64,000 nt of DNA. Origin: Lingula anatina (Eukaryota; Brachiopoda; Lingulata; Lingulida; Lingulidae). The translations under genes were made by a program, and so were the position numbers. Of the stretch, positions 51,401 to 63,567 are shown piece after piece (positions within the stretch are counted from its first letter, which is position 1; each line of letters begins with the position of its first letter). The notes under the pieces were generated by a model. It saw only the letters and a list, made by a program, of their open reading frames with translations. It searched no databases and was not told the origin of the DNA. The stretch spans positions 295,820 through 359,819 of the forward strand of contig NW_019775479.1 in the NCBI RefSeq assembly GCF_001039355.2, read 5' to 3'.

Positions 51401-54400
51401 AAGATCAACATTAAAACATACATACACTTTAAACACTGATACTCTTAGATCCAATTCACCTATATCAATAACTAACATGTACTTGGTATAAATCCAAAGA
51501 TATATAATACATGTGTCAGATTAAAAAAGACAACTTTATCAATAGTCTACCTAGCAGGCCAATATATTTATTATACTCTGTCAAAGAAATTTGCATCTCA
51601 ATTCTACTTAAACATTTTTTAAGACAATAATTTATAAAGTACACTGATAAATAGGTAAGGTCATATACCTGATCTTTTTCTTTTTGAAGAAGCAAAAGCT
51701 TTTCCTGCATCTCCTTGTCTCCCTTTCGCATGCTGTCCATCACCCACTCCAGTATTCCCTAGAATGTTATTACACACAAAATAACAACTTAAAAAATTTA
51801 AATGATTATAAGAATTTAGAAGTCACATGGCCCCTTTCCGCGATAAAAGCTATTTATTCATTCATTTATTTCTGTCTCATTTCTCCAAGATTCTAAATTG
51901 GTTATTGGTACAGATGCTCAAAATTATGCCCCAGAATTTTAACACAGTATAACTGTGTGAAAATCTATGCCATAAACTGCCATACAATTGAAATCAATTC
52001 ACACTTTCATTTGTAGCTGATTTGGCATAACAATTACAAGAAATGTTTTCCATGTATACCTTATTAGCCAAGTTTGTTTTTCTTTCCTCCTCATACTGAA
52101 TGGACAACCTTTGCTTCTCTTCCCATGTCTGCCTCTTGGCAATTTGCAAATCATGGATTAAATCCTGAATGCAGAAAATACAAATTATTATAATAAGGAT
52201 ATACCAAAGACCTTACAGTCTAGCTCGGAAAAAAAATATAGATTCCAACATAAAACATAAGAAATTGTTTTACAAGTTACAGACCATGGTTGATCAAACC
52301 ATACCTACATTTTTCAAACAATTAACACAAGAAACATGGACACCATAAGGAGGTGTTTTGTTCATCGTCATACCTCCATCTTCATGACATCCTCCTTCTT
52401 ACTGTTTGTTGTCAGCTTGTCTCTGAGACGTGCAATTTCTTCTCTGAGGTCAGCAATGATGTGTGTTGTCTCATCCTGACCAAGATAAGTTTAGATGCTA
52501 ATTTATTCAACCAATTAAAAAAATCGGAAACCATTTTCCTTTAGAGCAAAGTTTGATGAAGTACAAAGTAACAGTAATATGATAAATATATTAAGAATAA
52601 CATGTAAAAAACAAAATGCATAACTGCACTCAGATAAAAAACTGTTCAAAAAGCTTTTACTTCCTTTTAAATATAAGGGCTAAGACATGAAATACAAAGT
52701 AAAAATGATTTGATATTAATGTTAATTTTTATATACAAAAAAGGGTAGTAGTTGCTTTGAATCTTATCAGGCAGATGAAATTGTATGAAAGTAGGATATA
52801 TATATACCACGAATGGTAGGAAACTAACCAAAACATTGCTTACCAAATTTACTCTGGCCTCGTTCTTAATATTCCTAGCAAGAGTAGCATACTGCAGAGT
52901 CACCATTGTCTCCTGTGAGAACAGATCTGAAACATGAGATATGAAAGATAAAATGTGATAAAAAATTCCAGTAACTAACATTTTCACAGTTACGAAATCA
53001 CATTTTGCTTACATATATAACCAATCCAAATCAAGCTTTCAGTTTGTTGAATTTACCACCTCTTTGTTTTGATTAAGATAACGCTAGTGCATTTTAGTTG
53101 CAAATAAGTATTATCATTATAGGTATGTGACAACAGCAACTTACCTGCTGGAGATATGCAGGCAAACATAAGGCTGAAAGCATTCCCGCCAAAGGCTTCC
53201 TGAAACATAATGTTATTCCAGTTTGAACATCCATATTATCTTTCTTTATCATCTCGAGTACATGCACTAGAAATAGGTTAATGTGATCAAAAGCATTTAC
53301 TGGTCTGTTTTTCTGTTGCCAGGATGGACAGACTCTTAACTTCTTGAATTTAAAATGCAAAGGAATTTTATACAGCATTAATGGTGGGGGGTATCCTTCA
53401 AAGGATGTTCAAACTTTGAGATCAAAAAGCTATTTATAAATCTAACCTTCATGGGTGCAATCTTTTTACAGTGAAATATTTACCTGTAGAAGCCTTGTTA
53501 TTCTGGAGTCTCTGTATGGCACGTGGCCACCTTTCTTCTTGGAATCTCCCAGGGCTGCAATGACCCTTGCCACAGCCTGCAGACTGCTGTTACTGTCCAC
53601 ACCCTCAGATCCTGAAATGTAACCATGGACACTTAAAATTTTACCAGGAAGCACAAGAGGCAGCCACAGACGATGGTTGTCAAAAGCTTTTCATAATTGT
53701 TCTAAAAGTTAATTATGCTGTGACTATTTGTAGATGACATTCTAATAAGTCTGTTAATGTCAAATAAACATGAATTGCAGTTAGCTATCTGACTTAAAGA
53801 CTTGCAACTACTCATCAAAAATATACATAGTGTAGCTGGATTATAAAACCTATACACCTATATTTCATAAACATATATTATAAATAATTAATAACATGAC
53901 ATTTAGTCATGAGTGATGAATTCTAATAACATGGTTAAGTTGGACAATTATTTAGATTAGGGAAACACTTTGGATAGATTATTGGAATTTTTGAGGTTAC
54001 GTTTAAATTAGTATTAAGAAAACAAGAGACCTGCTTTATGTTCCAAACATATATCATTGGCTAGGAAAGATTACACACAAATGAAGAAGCTGATTTTAGA
54101 CAGCAACCAAATACAAGTACTTTCTAGTCTATTACATTGTCAGAGTTCACTTTGTGCTACACATATAAATAGATGGAAAAACAGCAAGTAATCTTAAGGG
54201 AATATTACTTAGCTGTCTGAAACTGAAGTTGCACATATCAATATACTATACTTAATGATATATAAATCAAGACTTAAAGCATACACATAAAAATGGCCAG
54301 GAAAAGAAGAACCCTTATTTTCTGTACAGCATCAAAATGGTGCAAAAATGAGGAAAACGCTGTTGCAACAGCACTGGTGCAAAATATGAAGAAAAAGGTC

Positions 54401-57400
54401 AAGGACAACATCAATGGATATTTAACATAGCCTTTTGATAAATGGTAATTACTCACTAAATCAAAATACAATGCAAAATAAATTATAATAATTTAATTAT
54501 TATAATAATGACAAAAACTTTCCAAAACAACATTCTGTTGGGTATACCTAAAAAGAAATTTCTGACATGTAAGTAATAGATAAAAATAACAATGATAAAG
54601 TAAATAAAATCAAATTAAAAAAAAAATTATTTGGTATAAGCTAGGGATTTAACATTTGTGAGTAATTACCACAACCTACCATAATGAGGATCAGATGGAC
54701 CTGGAGGAATCATAAATCAAAATCATTTTCAAACTTTAGTAAATATCCTACAGTGAAACACTTTATCCTGTGTTTGTGTCAGTAAGAAAGTACTAGTGTG
54801 CCTATTTATAACAACAAGGCAGCAAAGCTGTCAAATGTACAGACAAAAAACAGAAAATAAAGATGCAAAATAGGTCATTTTGTCAATTTTGATGCAATAA
54901 TAAATAATGCTTATAATAACACAGTCAGTTAACACTGATTTTTGATCATGCACAACAGGTAACATGGTCAATAACAGGAGCAGATCCAGAGGTATTTTCT
55001 GACATTATTCCAAAGTATCTTTGTTGATCCATCCTCCACTTTTGATGGTCTTCCAACAGAAAAAAATTGATACCAGTCAATGTAAACTTTAAAATCTGAC
55101 CGTCATCTGAAAGACCCAGAAGACGGCCTCAATCCACCCCTGCAATAAGATTATAGTTTCTGGACTATGNGACGGCGACGGCGACGGCGACGACAGACGC
55201 AGATGATGGCTATATGTACAGACACATCTGTGTCTGTACATAAAAAAAAGATTATCTGGTAATTAATTCACTTTAATCAAGGTTCTCTCTGGTAAAAATT
55301 ATACCCAACACAGTCAAAAAAGAACACTTAAATTTAACCAGCTTTCAGATTACTGGTTACACTCAGAGTTCATAAATCAGCAGGCTGGACAAAACTTGTA
55401 TTTTAACACTTATACTAGCTAGAGAAAGATATCACTTCAGTAACAGGAGTAAATACTGTGTAATATCTCTGATGTAGATAGTACACAGTAACAGAAACAG
55501 AAACATCAAATGCCTAATGTCTACATCAGAAAAAAATTACTAATTATGTTTTGTGCTGATGGAACATGACTTACATTCCAAGCTGTGGGTGCTGTCTGAC
55601 TCTCATCTCATTGGAATGTGGATTTAACAAGTCCGTCATTTGTTCATCCAAAATCTGAAATGAGGTACATATATCAATTTAACTTTTTCCCATTCTTTAT
55701 TATTAAAAAAAACTAAAACAGTAACTGTAACAACCATTATTAAGAATTAAATGATTTGTTATCTTCACTGAAAATGTTTAACAAATTCTGGTCAATAATT
55801 TGGCCAAAAACAAAAAGTTCAATTTTAGGAAAACCTCACCATGTTGTTTTGCCCCAATTGACTTATGAACTTATCCTGCTAAAAAAACTTTGAAATGTAT
55901 TGTAGAATATCATAAAAAATTATTTTTTTACAGTTGAGGTAAAGCACTAGAATAAAGAGACTTACCTCAACAAATGTGACTGTGATAAAGAATTCTTTCT
56001 TCCCAGCTTTTTCTTCAACATGCTTGTACAGACTATGGTTCAACTGAAAATCATCCAAAACAGTAAATCAAAAAATACCACAGTTTTTAGGTGTACCTTG
56101 GTCCTAAAAAGGTCAGAACCCGGTTAAAGAAAATGCAAGGGGGTTAGCTCATATTACTGGAAGAAATTTAGAAAGTCTTATGGAGGCCATCCTGACGATG
56201 GCACCACACAGACAACAGTATAGTTTGTATTGTCCCACATCGGAAAGGTGCACCCCATCAGGCTAGATGTGCAGCCGAGTGGGATTCTGCACACCTATGT
56301 TTTTCCAAAACCAAATAAATGAATGTGTAAGGGGCAAAGGGGCAAATCTGAAAGGAAAATGTTCAGCTCGTTAACCTGGTCATTAAAAGTGGGATGAGGT
56401 AAGTGCAACCTGTGATGAACTTGGTTCACCACCACATGTGCAACGCCAAATTCGACTTGGAAACTATGGGCAAGATCCTCGGTGTCCTAAGCTAGACCGA
56501 AGAGGGAAACATTCCGATCAGAGAAGTCACTGGACCCAATGACAAGTATGACCAAGTCTGAGCGGACCTGGTAAAGGATGCCCAAGTCATATCTGACCAG
56601 TTTAGGGACCATATGGCTGGCTATCCCATGCCAGTCACCCTGAGCTTCAGAGCTAACTTGACACTAACCTCTTCACTGTAGCCTATCTTCATCGTGTCAA
56701 GTAACCTCTGACGAAAATAGTTTGACCTAGTTTATATAAGCCAATCAAATCCATGTTTCAAAATTTTTCACCAAAGTTTGGTGAAAACGCTGATTGGTTG
56801 ACCGTCAATCGGCAATCCTCGGCTGATTCCGCAAGCTCCATACTAACAACAAAGTTATTGTCGAGTGCGGAGACATCCGAGTAGTTCCGAGTGTATTACC
56901 GTACACAAAGAAAGCAAGGCGAGTGACTACGAAAAAGAATGTGTTAAGTTATCTCTTGATTCTTTGCAAAATATGAGTAAATCGGAATTGAAACCATAGG
57001 GTCTAGCAGTTTGAGGCCCTGCATCATTATCTACTGAGAGACGATGTTATTTGCGTGCTGCCCACAGGTTACGGCAAGTCCCTGATATTCAGCCTTATCT
57101 TTGATTGGTCCGGATTTGAACAAAGCGCGCTTTGACTCGTTCGCGTTCATTGGCTAGATCGTTTAATGAGTCATTGAGTGCGGGCTTTTAAATTTGATTG
57201 GCGGGCGGCGGAGGCAATCGAATCTGGTCAGAGGTTACTTGACACGATGAAGATAGGCTACAGTGAAGAGGTTAGTGTCAAGTTAGCTCTGAAGCTCAGG
57301 GTGATGCCAGTGTACGGAGTTGTGAAATCTGAAGTCTTTGGCCGTAGTATCTTCCTTTCTTTGTCAAGCTTGGGCAAGACTACAAAGTGTCTGACCCTGG

Positions 57401-57705
57401 GCGGAGATGCAGCTTTAGATCCGCTGTCTTAAGAAAGTGCACCTAATTAAGCAGCATTGAATCCGAGGCTTGGCAAAAATTATGTAGCACTGAATCCGAG
57501 GCTGAGGAAGCCTGTCCAAAATATGTAGCATTGAATCTGAGGCTTCAAGCGAATTTGTAAGCATTAGGCTGTCACCATAAATTAATTTTTATCTACGCCA
57601 AACTTCCCTATTTGAGTCTTAGAATTTTGATGCAAAAGTGCATTTTAACAATATGGATTAAATGCATTTAATTATCAAATTCCAATTTCTATATAGGGCC
57701 TCTAT

Positions 57706-57736
<31 letters not shown>

Positions 57737-59779
57737 CTTTTTGTTACATGCAACTTACACAAGGAACAATCCCTGGGTCATCCTCTGTCCCTGACATCAA
57801 GTGGGACTTCCCAGAACCAGTCTAAAATAAAAACATAACAAAGTGAGCATGCTGTTAGGTGTGAATCTTTGAAGGTACATTTTGGACATACATAAAATCT
57901 CTGTTTTGTTTCCAAATAATCTCTACATGTTGTAAGTAAGTTAATCTGTATATTATAGTAAATTAATAAATATGTTCCTTCTTAAAATAGCTTTCTTCAT
58001 TTTAAACTACAATATATTATCAATTTTAATTTAAATAAATTATTGTTAACTTGAATTACTTCATACTTCTCTTATTATGATAATGTACATAAAATATTTA
58101 GGTCTACTTACTGCACCAAAAGCCATGATGCTGACATTGTATCCTTCCAATGCTTTCTGCAGGAGTGGTTCACATCTGTCCTTGTACAGCTGGTTCTAGT
58201 ATGAAATATTCAAATAAAACAAAGATCACAGTTTGTTAATATATCATATATGCTGCATACCATAAAGAATGAACATCATCTCAGCTTAATTAACTGTCTA
58301 TTTACACATTCATTTTCTTATTCATACTAGTATTGGTTGATACATTTATTTTCAAAGAATGTCTATTTATACATTCATTTTCTTATTCATACCAGTATTG
58401 GTTGATAAATTTATTTTCAAAGAAAAAATTAACTATAACAAATGTTATAACAAATGTTTCCAATCAAATGCTAGACTAAGTTGAAAGCGTATTTCAAACA
58501 ATTCTAATACTCACTGCTTTCACATCTCCAGCAAAACTTCCATCATATACAAATGTCTGTTCCTGAGAAAACGTGCACAGACATATTAATATGTTAAACA
58601 ATGCAATTCAAAGATAAATTTGGATGATGTGTATTGACAATAACAAGTTAATGTGACATCATAATCCTATATGCATTTCAGAATGCCTATAAAGGATTTT
58701 CAACACCATTTTATCAATTGGCTTCAAGGTATTTACACTTCTCTCAGGTGTCTTGGGGTGATTTCATGGATTCTAATTCTTTGTACTGGTAGATTCAGTA
58801 ATTGTATTCACAAGAGTAAGAACTAAAATCATTATTTCAAAGCATTAAACACTGAACAGACCTTTCCTCCTGTGTCCACACTGATTTTGTCTCCAGATAT
58901 CTTGACCACATTTTTCCCACCTTTGGTTTCTTCCACCTCCAGAAGGGGGCGAGCCTTGACCACCACCTTGACCTGAGTGGTCTCACTGGGCTTAAAGAGA
59001 ATTATGAGATTTTTGTAATCAGGTCAACTTTAATTTTCTATTGAAATATTTTTCTTTATTTGAATATTTAAATGATAAAATTTTGTGATAAATATATACC
59101 TTTTGTTACTGATATTTTCCCAGTCTTAGTTTTCAAGATTACATACATTGTACATCTTAGGAAAAGTTTGTCTTGTATTTATAAACTTTTCCTCTCTTGT
59201 AAGACACATGCACAATTTTATTCACACCACATCACCTTCAGCATCTTATGATAATTAAGTAACTGGTCACTTTGAATAATAAGAAAATAACCGTGATCTC
59301 ATAACACTACTATTACACTGGCTATCTGTACAAGGCAATACAATGTAGACTGTCATTTTATCAAATGTCTTGAAACCAAGACCTTTCACTACATTAACTT
59401 TCAATGAACTTGTCTTATCTTGGAGGAGTAATTATAAAATTAATTCGTCCAAGTTCTGATTAAGTGTCAGAGATTGCAAACTGCAACAAAGCACACCAAA
59501 CCTTCAAAAACGCAACTAGTTTTGTCAGTTTTTAAACAAAACCGAAGTTTTTATTCAAGACTAATTAAGACGTAGCAGAAACGGCAGCAAAGCTGCAGAC
59601 TTACACGTAGAACACGAAAAAGATTAACCCGAGTAAGCTACAAAAACTCGACATTAACTAGTACGTTATTTTTATGAGAAGATCAAACAACGGAAACACA
59701 TCACGCTGCGTCTATTTTTGCTTAATTTAGTAACCTTAACTCTCTACTACTTTGCTGACTAGAAATATTAACTTACCAT
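48482..59779 (-). CDS. N-terminal-motor kinesin with coiled-coil tail; middle motor exons not found
   Basis: An ATP-driven microtubule motor. Exons found: 59777-59779, 58862-58990, 58515-58562, 58112-58195, 57759-57821, 55966-56043, 55575-55654, then 53484-53611, 53145-53199, 52844-52926, 52374-52475, 52060-52164, 51669-51758, 51284-51380, 50856-50998, 50604-50663, 50286-50387, 49863-49964, 49528-49632, 48936-49086, 48482-48540. The N-terminus reads [17 protein letters not shown]. The P-loop is GATGSGKS (87-94, Ala where kinesins usually have Gln). LLNP and VRQHPQLG follow. After the break come [34 protein letters not shown] and [10 protein letters not shown], ending the motor. The rest is nearly all coiled coil. 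Exon 7 ends in phase 2, but the next recognisable exon needs phase 1. So exon(s) for roughly 70 residues, with the switch I NxxSSRSH and the DLA of switch II, are missing. About 620 residues are supported; subfamily not assigned. Confidence 0.88.
54975..55142. mobile_element. CAGGGGCGGAT-type MITE, copy 2 (168 bp), inverted relative to copy 1
   Basis: The left end CAGGAGCAGATCCAGAGG and right end GGCCTCAATCCACCCCTG match, in reverse complement, the ends and body of the element at 37761-37913, including GACCCAGAAGACGGCC and CCATCCTCCA-TTTTGA. It is flanked by CAATAA (54969-54974 and 55143-55148). It lies in the part of the kinesin gene where motor exons are missing. Confidence 0.8.
55170..55245. 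repeat. satellite-family fragment with single undetermined base
   Basis: After a single N at 55170 come GACGGC(GACGGC)n, GACAGACGCAGATGATGGCT and the near-palindrome TGTACAGACACATCTGTGTC ending TGTACA. This is the reverse complement of the unit at 63568-63630, so it is an inverted copy of the same family. The isolated N at the edge of a GACGGC run suggests an unresolved or collapsed spot in the assembly. Confidence 0.75.
56415..57432 (+). pseudogene. unknown coding remnant split by a transposon
   Basis: From an ATG at 56415 a frame reads [20 protein letters not shown] and on to [11 protein letters not shown] at 56635, with in-frame stops at 56493-56495 and 56559-56561. It resumes across the 668-bp element, in the same frame, as [20 protein letters not shown] and ends with TAA at 57432. 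The two halves fit together exactly once one copy of the 8-bp duplication is counted, so this was one reading frame before insertion. Upstream, around 56155-56310, another broken frame contains [21 protein letters not shown] do not recognise the protein. It lies antisense in a kinesin intron and is probably a retrocopy or an old mobile-element ORF. Confidence 0.55.
56636..57303. mobile_element. young DNA transposon with 77-bp perfect inverted repeats and 8-bp duplication, carrying a helicase fragment
   Basis: The arms at 56636-56712 and 57227-57303 are exact reverse complements (starting CACCCTGAGCTTCAGAGC). The direct repeat ATGCCAGT flanks it at 56628-56635 and 57304-57311. An 8-bp duplication fits hAT, MULE or P-type elements; the long arms favour the MULE-like style, but I do not assign it. 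The core contains a degraded plus-strand frame with [15 protein letters not shown] followed, after a small frame break, by [17 protein letters not shown] (about 57040-57090), a RecQ-like superfamily 2 helicase motif I. No transposase is present. Confidence 0.85.
57452..57548. repeat. short tandem-like repeat, 3 copies
   Basis: The phrase (T)GTAGCA(T/C)TGAATC(C/T)GAGGCT occurs three times at irregular spacing of about 40-50 bp, just downstream of the split coding remnant. Confidence 0.65.
57703..57736. repeat. (TTTA)n microsatellite
   Basis: Eight or so TTTA units adjoining the downstream side of kinesin exon 5. Confidence 0.85.
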
Positions 59780-60207
59780 TCTATATTTTCTTCAATATGC
59801 TATGGAATTTTGTGGAATGCCTAAAGGTTGCACAGATCGCCAAGCACTTGTTGTAGTGACCCAGAAAACAGTGTCAACGAGACTCTCGTTCTGCCATCGT
59901 GAACTAATCTAGGTCAAACAAAAAAATTAGGTTTCTATCTAATGGCATATTGCATACTTAATGTTTATATCTTATCTTAAGTTGAATTTGGTTGTAGTGA
60001 AATATTTCAAACAAGCAGTCCTTTAAATTGCAAATTTTGACTGTTGTTGTTGTGGTGGTTTGAGATGAGGCCCATCTTTTAGTCACGTGACACGCGAGAC
60101 TTCCGGATGCAGTTTGTCAACACTGAGAAAGCGTGAATAAAATGAGCAGTTAATTTACTTTTATAGCCTAGTACATTTCGCGATATTTATACAGTTCGTT
60201 TCGTGCA
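59780..60207. promoter_or_regulatory. bidirectional promoter region, kinesin / C16orf87 homologue
   Basis: The kinesin ATG (minus, 59779) and the UPF0547 ATG (plus, 60208) are 428 bp apart and diverge. The interval contains GTCACGTGAC (60082-60091), a palindromic E-box-type site common in housekeeping promoters, close to the plus-strand gene. No TATA box is evident. Confidence 0.5.
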
Positions 60208-62278
60208 ATGAGCTCCAGACCGAAAGATAAGTTTACTAGAACAGTGACGAAACGGTGCCCTGCATGTAAACAGCAAGTGAGTGTTGACTTTGCACTCTTT
60301 TTGTTTTTAAAAAAAGTTTTTCTCTTTTTTAATTTTTCGAAATATTTTTTTCGTGAAAATAAACCTGTGATTATTTATGTATTTATAATCTCTTATACAC
60401 ACTTTTTATTTTTAGATAATGATGTATTTAATGTAATTTCATAACTGCAAATGGTTGGATATATTGTGTAAAATTTTATGTGCAGCCAGCTCCATGTGCA
60501 TGGTCATTTTGGAGAAAAATATATATTTAAAGTGACACCCAGTGTTTATCTAAAACATATCATGTATTTGGGGTGAAGCTTCCTGAATGCATCCCAATTA
60601 AACTTTCTTTAAAATCTCAATCTATGCTATATGAAATCTGCCTGTATTTTTTATCCAGAAAGATGATAAAAAGTTACATTGTTTAAAGCAGGCTAAGTTG
60701 AATTTTTTTATCTTATACAAGAACAAAATTGGATTGGAATTTTTTTTTTTTTGCCTTTTTTCCCCAGATTCCTGTCGCTTGCCGTTCCTGTCCTTGTGGT
60801 CATGTATATCCAGCTAGAAGGACTGCTGCTAAATTAGGTATACATTCCCTGTTCTATTCAGCCAATATCCCTAATAAATATTTTTTTTTTCTTTTGCTCT
60901 GTTAATGAATATTTATTTACAAACAGCAACACTTCATAGACAACAAGGAAATAAATCATAATATATATAGTTTTATATATATGTACTGAGATAGTTTTGT
61001 TTAACTGTGTAGTATATTTATATCTGTTACAGATCCTCCTGCAGGTGAAGTTAAGAAAAGACGGATGTCAGAAAGAACAAAGAAAGAACGACCTTCCTAC
61101 TATGAATCCATAGATCTTAGACTGGTGTCCACTGCAAGGAGACGGGTGTGTATAACACATTGTTCATCTTAGCTGTTTGATGAAAAAAAAAAACAAACTC
61201 ATTTTATTGAACTTTTTTACACAGTTTCAGCTATTAAATCATGACTAAAATTTTTGTAAGACTAAGTTTTATTTTGTTGCTATCAGTCTTAATTGAAGTG
61301 TGAGTAGAAAATTTACTTCAAATAGAAAAATATGTGTCACAAATATTTGTCATAGCTTAGGGGTAAGTAGGAAAATGTCTTGTATTAAGAAATATTTATT
61401 GAATAAAGGGTACTAACTTGAGAATCATATGTAATAATATTGATACATTCTTAATATAATTATGCTTACTATATAATATTATTATGCTTTCTGTATTTTT
61501 TTTAGATATTTGTATAATTTGTGACTAATTGTATTTGTAAATGAATGGATCATTTTGAAGCAATGAAAAAAAAAACAGTGATCTTTTATATCTAGATTAA
61601 GACATATCTGTTTCTATTGCAGACCACCAGTACATGCAGTAGTACCAGTCCTGGAGATGGCAGGAGAAGAGGGCGGGGGAGGCCCAAAGGGTCTCAGAAC
61701 AAACCTAAGACAGACTCACCGACTCCATCACCATGTAAGAGCTCACACCCTGGTGTCTTTGTGACAAACTTTCTCTTGAGTCCAATTTAAAAAAAATTGT
61801 TTGCACCAGATCAGTATTCCTCTAGAATGTTATTGTTTTCTTTAACCCAAGTTGTTTTTAAACCCAAATTGACAGAGAAAGTGAAGGTGTGAGTGATGTG
61901 TGTTATTTTGTTGTGTCGTAAGTATAATTATATATCAACTGCTGCCTGTGATAAGGGCTTGTTTCTTGCCAAACCATGCAGGGGATAGCAGAATAAATGT
62001 TACACACACACACTCACACACACACACACGTTCACTTTTCTTACAATCACTATTTCATCTGTTTGTTGACAATAGTGAATTATATCAGAGGTCACAGGAT
62101 TATATTTTATTTTCATTGTATTTTAGCTCCATCAAACTCAGCATCAGAGAGGCAATCAGAATCAAAAGAGGAGGACAATTCTTATGATAACTTAAGTGCT
62201 GAAAAATCATTTCAATATTCCATCATCTTAGCTGAAATTAATAGGAAGTTTTGCAGTCAAGGCTCACAACCAAGGTGA
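60208..62278 (+). CDS. UPF0547 protein, C16orf87 homologue, 5 exons, 171 aa, complete
   Basis: Exons: 60208-60276, 60768-60837, 61033-61145, 61623-61734, 62127-62278; all GT-AG and in phase, 516 nt with TGA. The N-terminus has the paired-cysteine UPF0547 zinc-binding pattern: RCPAC at 16-20, then IPVACRSCPCGHVY with C28, C31 and C33. A basic stretch follows (EVKKRRMSERTKKER), then an AT-hook-like RRRGRGRPKGS, and a conserved C-terminal block YDNLSAEKSFQYSIILAEIN with RK after it. This is the same order as in human C16orf87 (154 aa). Function is not established; the AT hook and basic regions suggest a nuclear, DNA-associated protein. A possible AATAAA lies at 62600-62605. Confidence 0.93.
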
Positions 62279-63567
62279 ATTGGATTTTACTAGATTTGGT
62301 TGTGGACTATGCAGAAAAATGTTGGAACCAATATCAGTTGTTTTGCAAGGCTGATCAAGTGTGGGTGTTACAGTGACGTAAAAACAAAAATGCATAAAAT
62401 GTGACACAGTCCACCTGGGAATATGCATTTCAGAAGCTCACTTAATACTGAGAAGAAAACAGTTCTACATGCTCCATCTGTTTCCATGGAAATAAACAAC
62501 AAAGAAATATACCAGGCATTCCTTTCCCATTTTCTGTAGTACAAATGCATCAGATGAGGATTACATTTTCAGTCTGCCTATAATAACTTCAAAGTTCCAA
62601 ATAAAATACTGATATGATCTTTATTTAAAACAATAAGTAGTCAACATACATATAATATGCATTGCTTAATATGCTTTATTTGCAAAGACAACAGAATTGG
62701 TTACTTTAATACATTTAATGGATATAATTTTTGAGAAAAAGATGGTGTTACGGTGACCAAGTTTTTTGCAGCACAAAGGCATTTTCAAAATCAAACCTAA
62801 AATGGAAGTTCCTAATTATTTTAAGTGCATATAAAGTAGCTCTTTTGTGGTGCTCTAGATATAAAAGCTGGCTACTTATTCATGTTCTATTGTGGTATGT
62901 TTGTAAAATGTAATTTCTTTTGAAGAGGAATATCTAGGGCTTTATAATCTGTAGATGTAATCAATATTAACCTTAAAGTCAAAAAGAATCTTTTTTTAAA
63001 AGCTCATTTTATATTACTAACTGTATTCCAAAAATGTTCTAAATATTGTTTTAAGATTTTGGTGTTTATGTGTATTTTGAGCCACACACACCAGATACAC
63101 TTCAGTCTAAATGCACTATGTTACTGTACTATGCGAGTAAATTTTGCTAGCATTTGCCAGTTGTATAATTGGTGATTGTTTTAAGGACAAAATGTGCTTG
63201 AGAACGTTACACAGTGGCAAACACTATGAAAATACCATTCAATGGAATAATTGTAATTTTATACATGAGGCCTACTGGGAAATACATTCATAAGAAATTT
63301 ACTGTGTCATGTGATTATTGGAAAATTGCAAAAGCTGTTTCAGGCTTAAAGTTGTGTGTGTGTGTGTGTGTATGTTTAGTGAAATGGAGTTAAGGAAATT
63401 CCTGATATCACTGCCCGTAAAAGGTGTCGGGTACAAACAGACAAAAATTATTTTGATGGCCAAGATCCAAGCTCGTTCTCACTTCAGGATGGGATCGCCA
63501 TCTCGGTAGGACTTTCACATATCCAGCGTTTCTTTGCAAATATCGCCTGCTGTCATGTTCTTTTATT
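62279..63567. other. 3' flank of the UPF0547 gene, no further gene seen
   Basis: AT-rich sequence with the AATAAA noted above and a (GT)n run at about 63353-63371. No coding exon is supported. Confidence 0.5.

Noticed and set aside
54292-54432. Short plus-strand ORF starting [19 protein letters not shown]
   Set aside because: About 45 residues, compositionally plausible but with no relative I know; antisense inside the kinesin interval with no other support.
54680-54700. 21-nt minus-strand segment with acceptor and donor look, in the kinesin gap
   Set aside because: In the phase required by the preceding exon it gives a stop codon, and it encodes none of the missing motor motifs.
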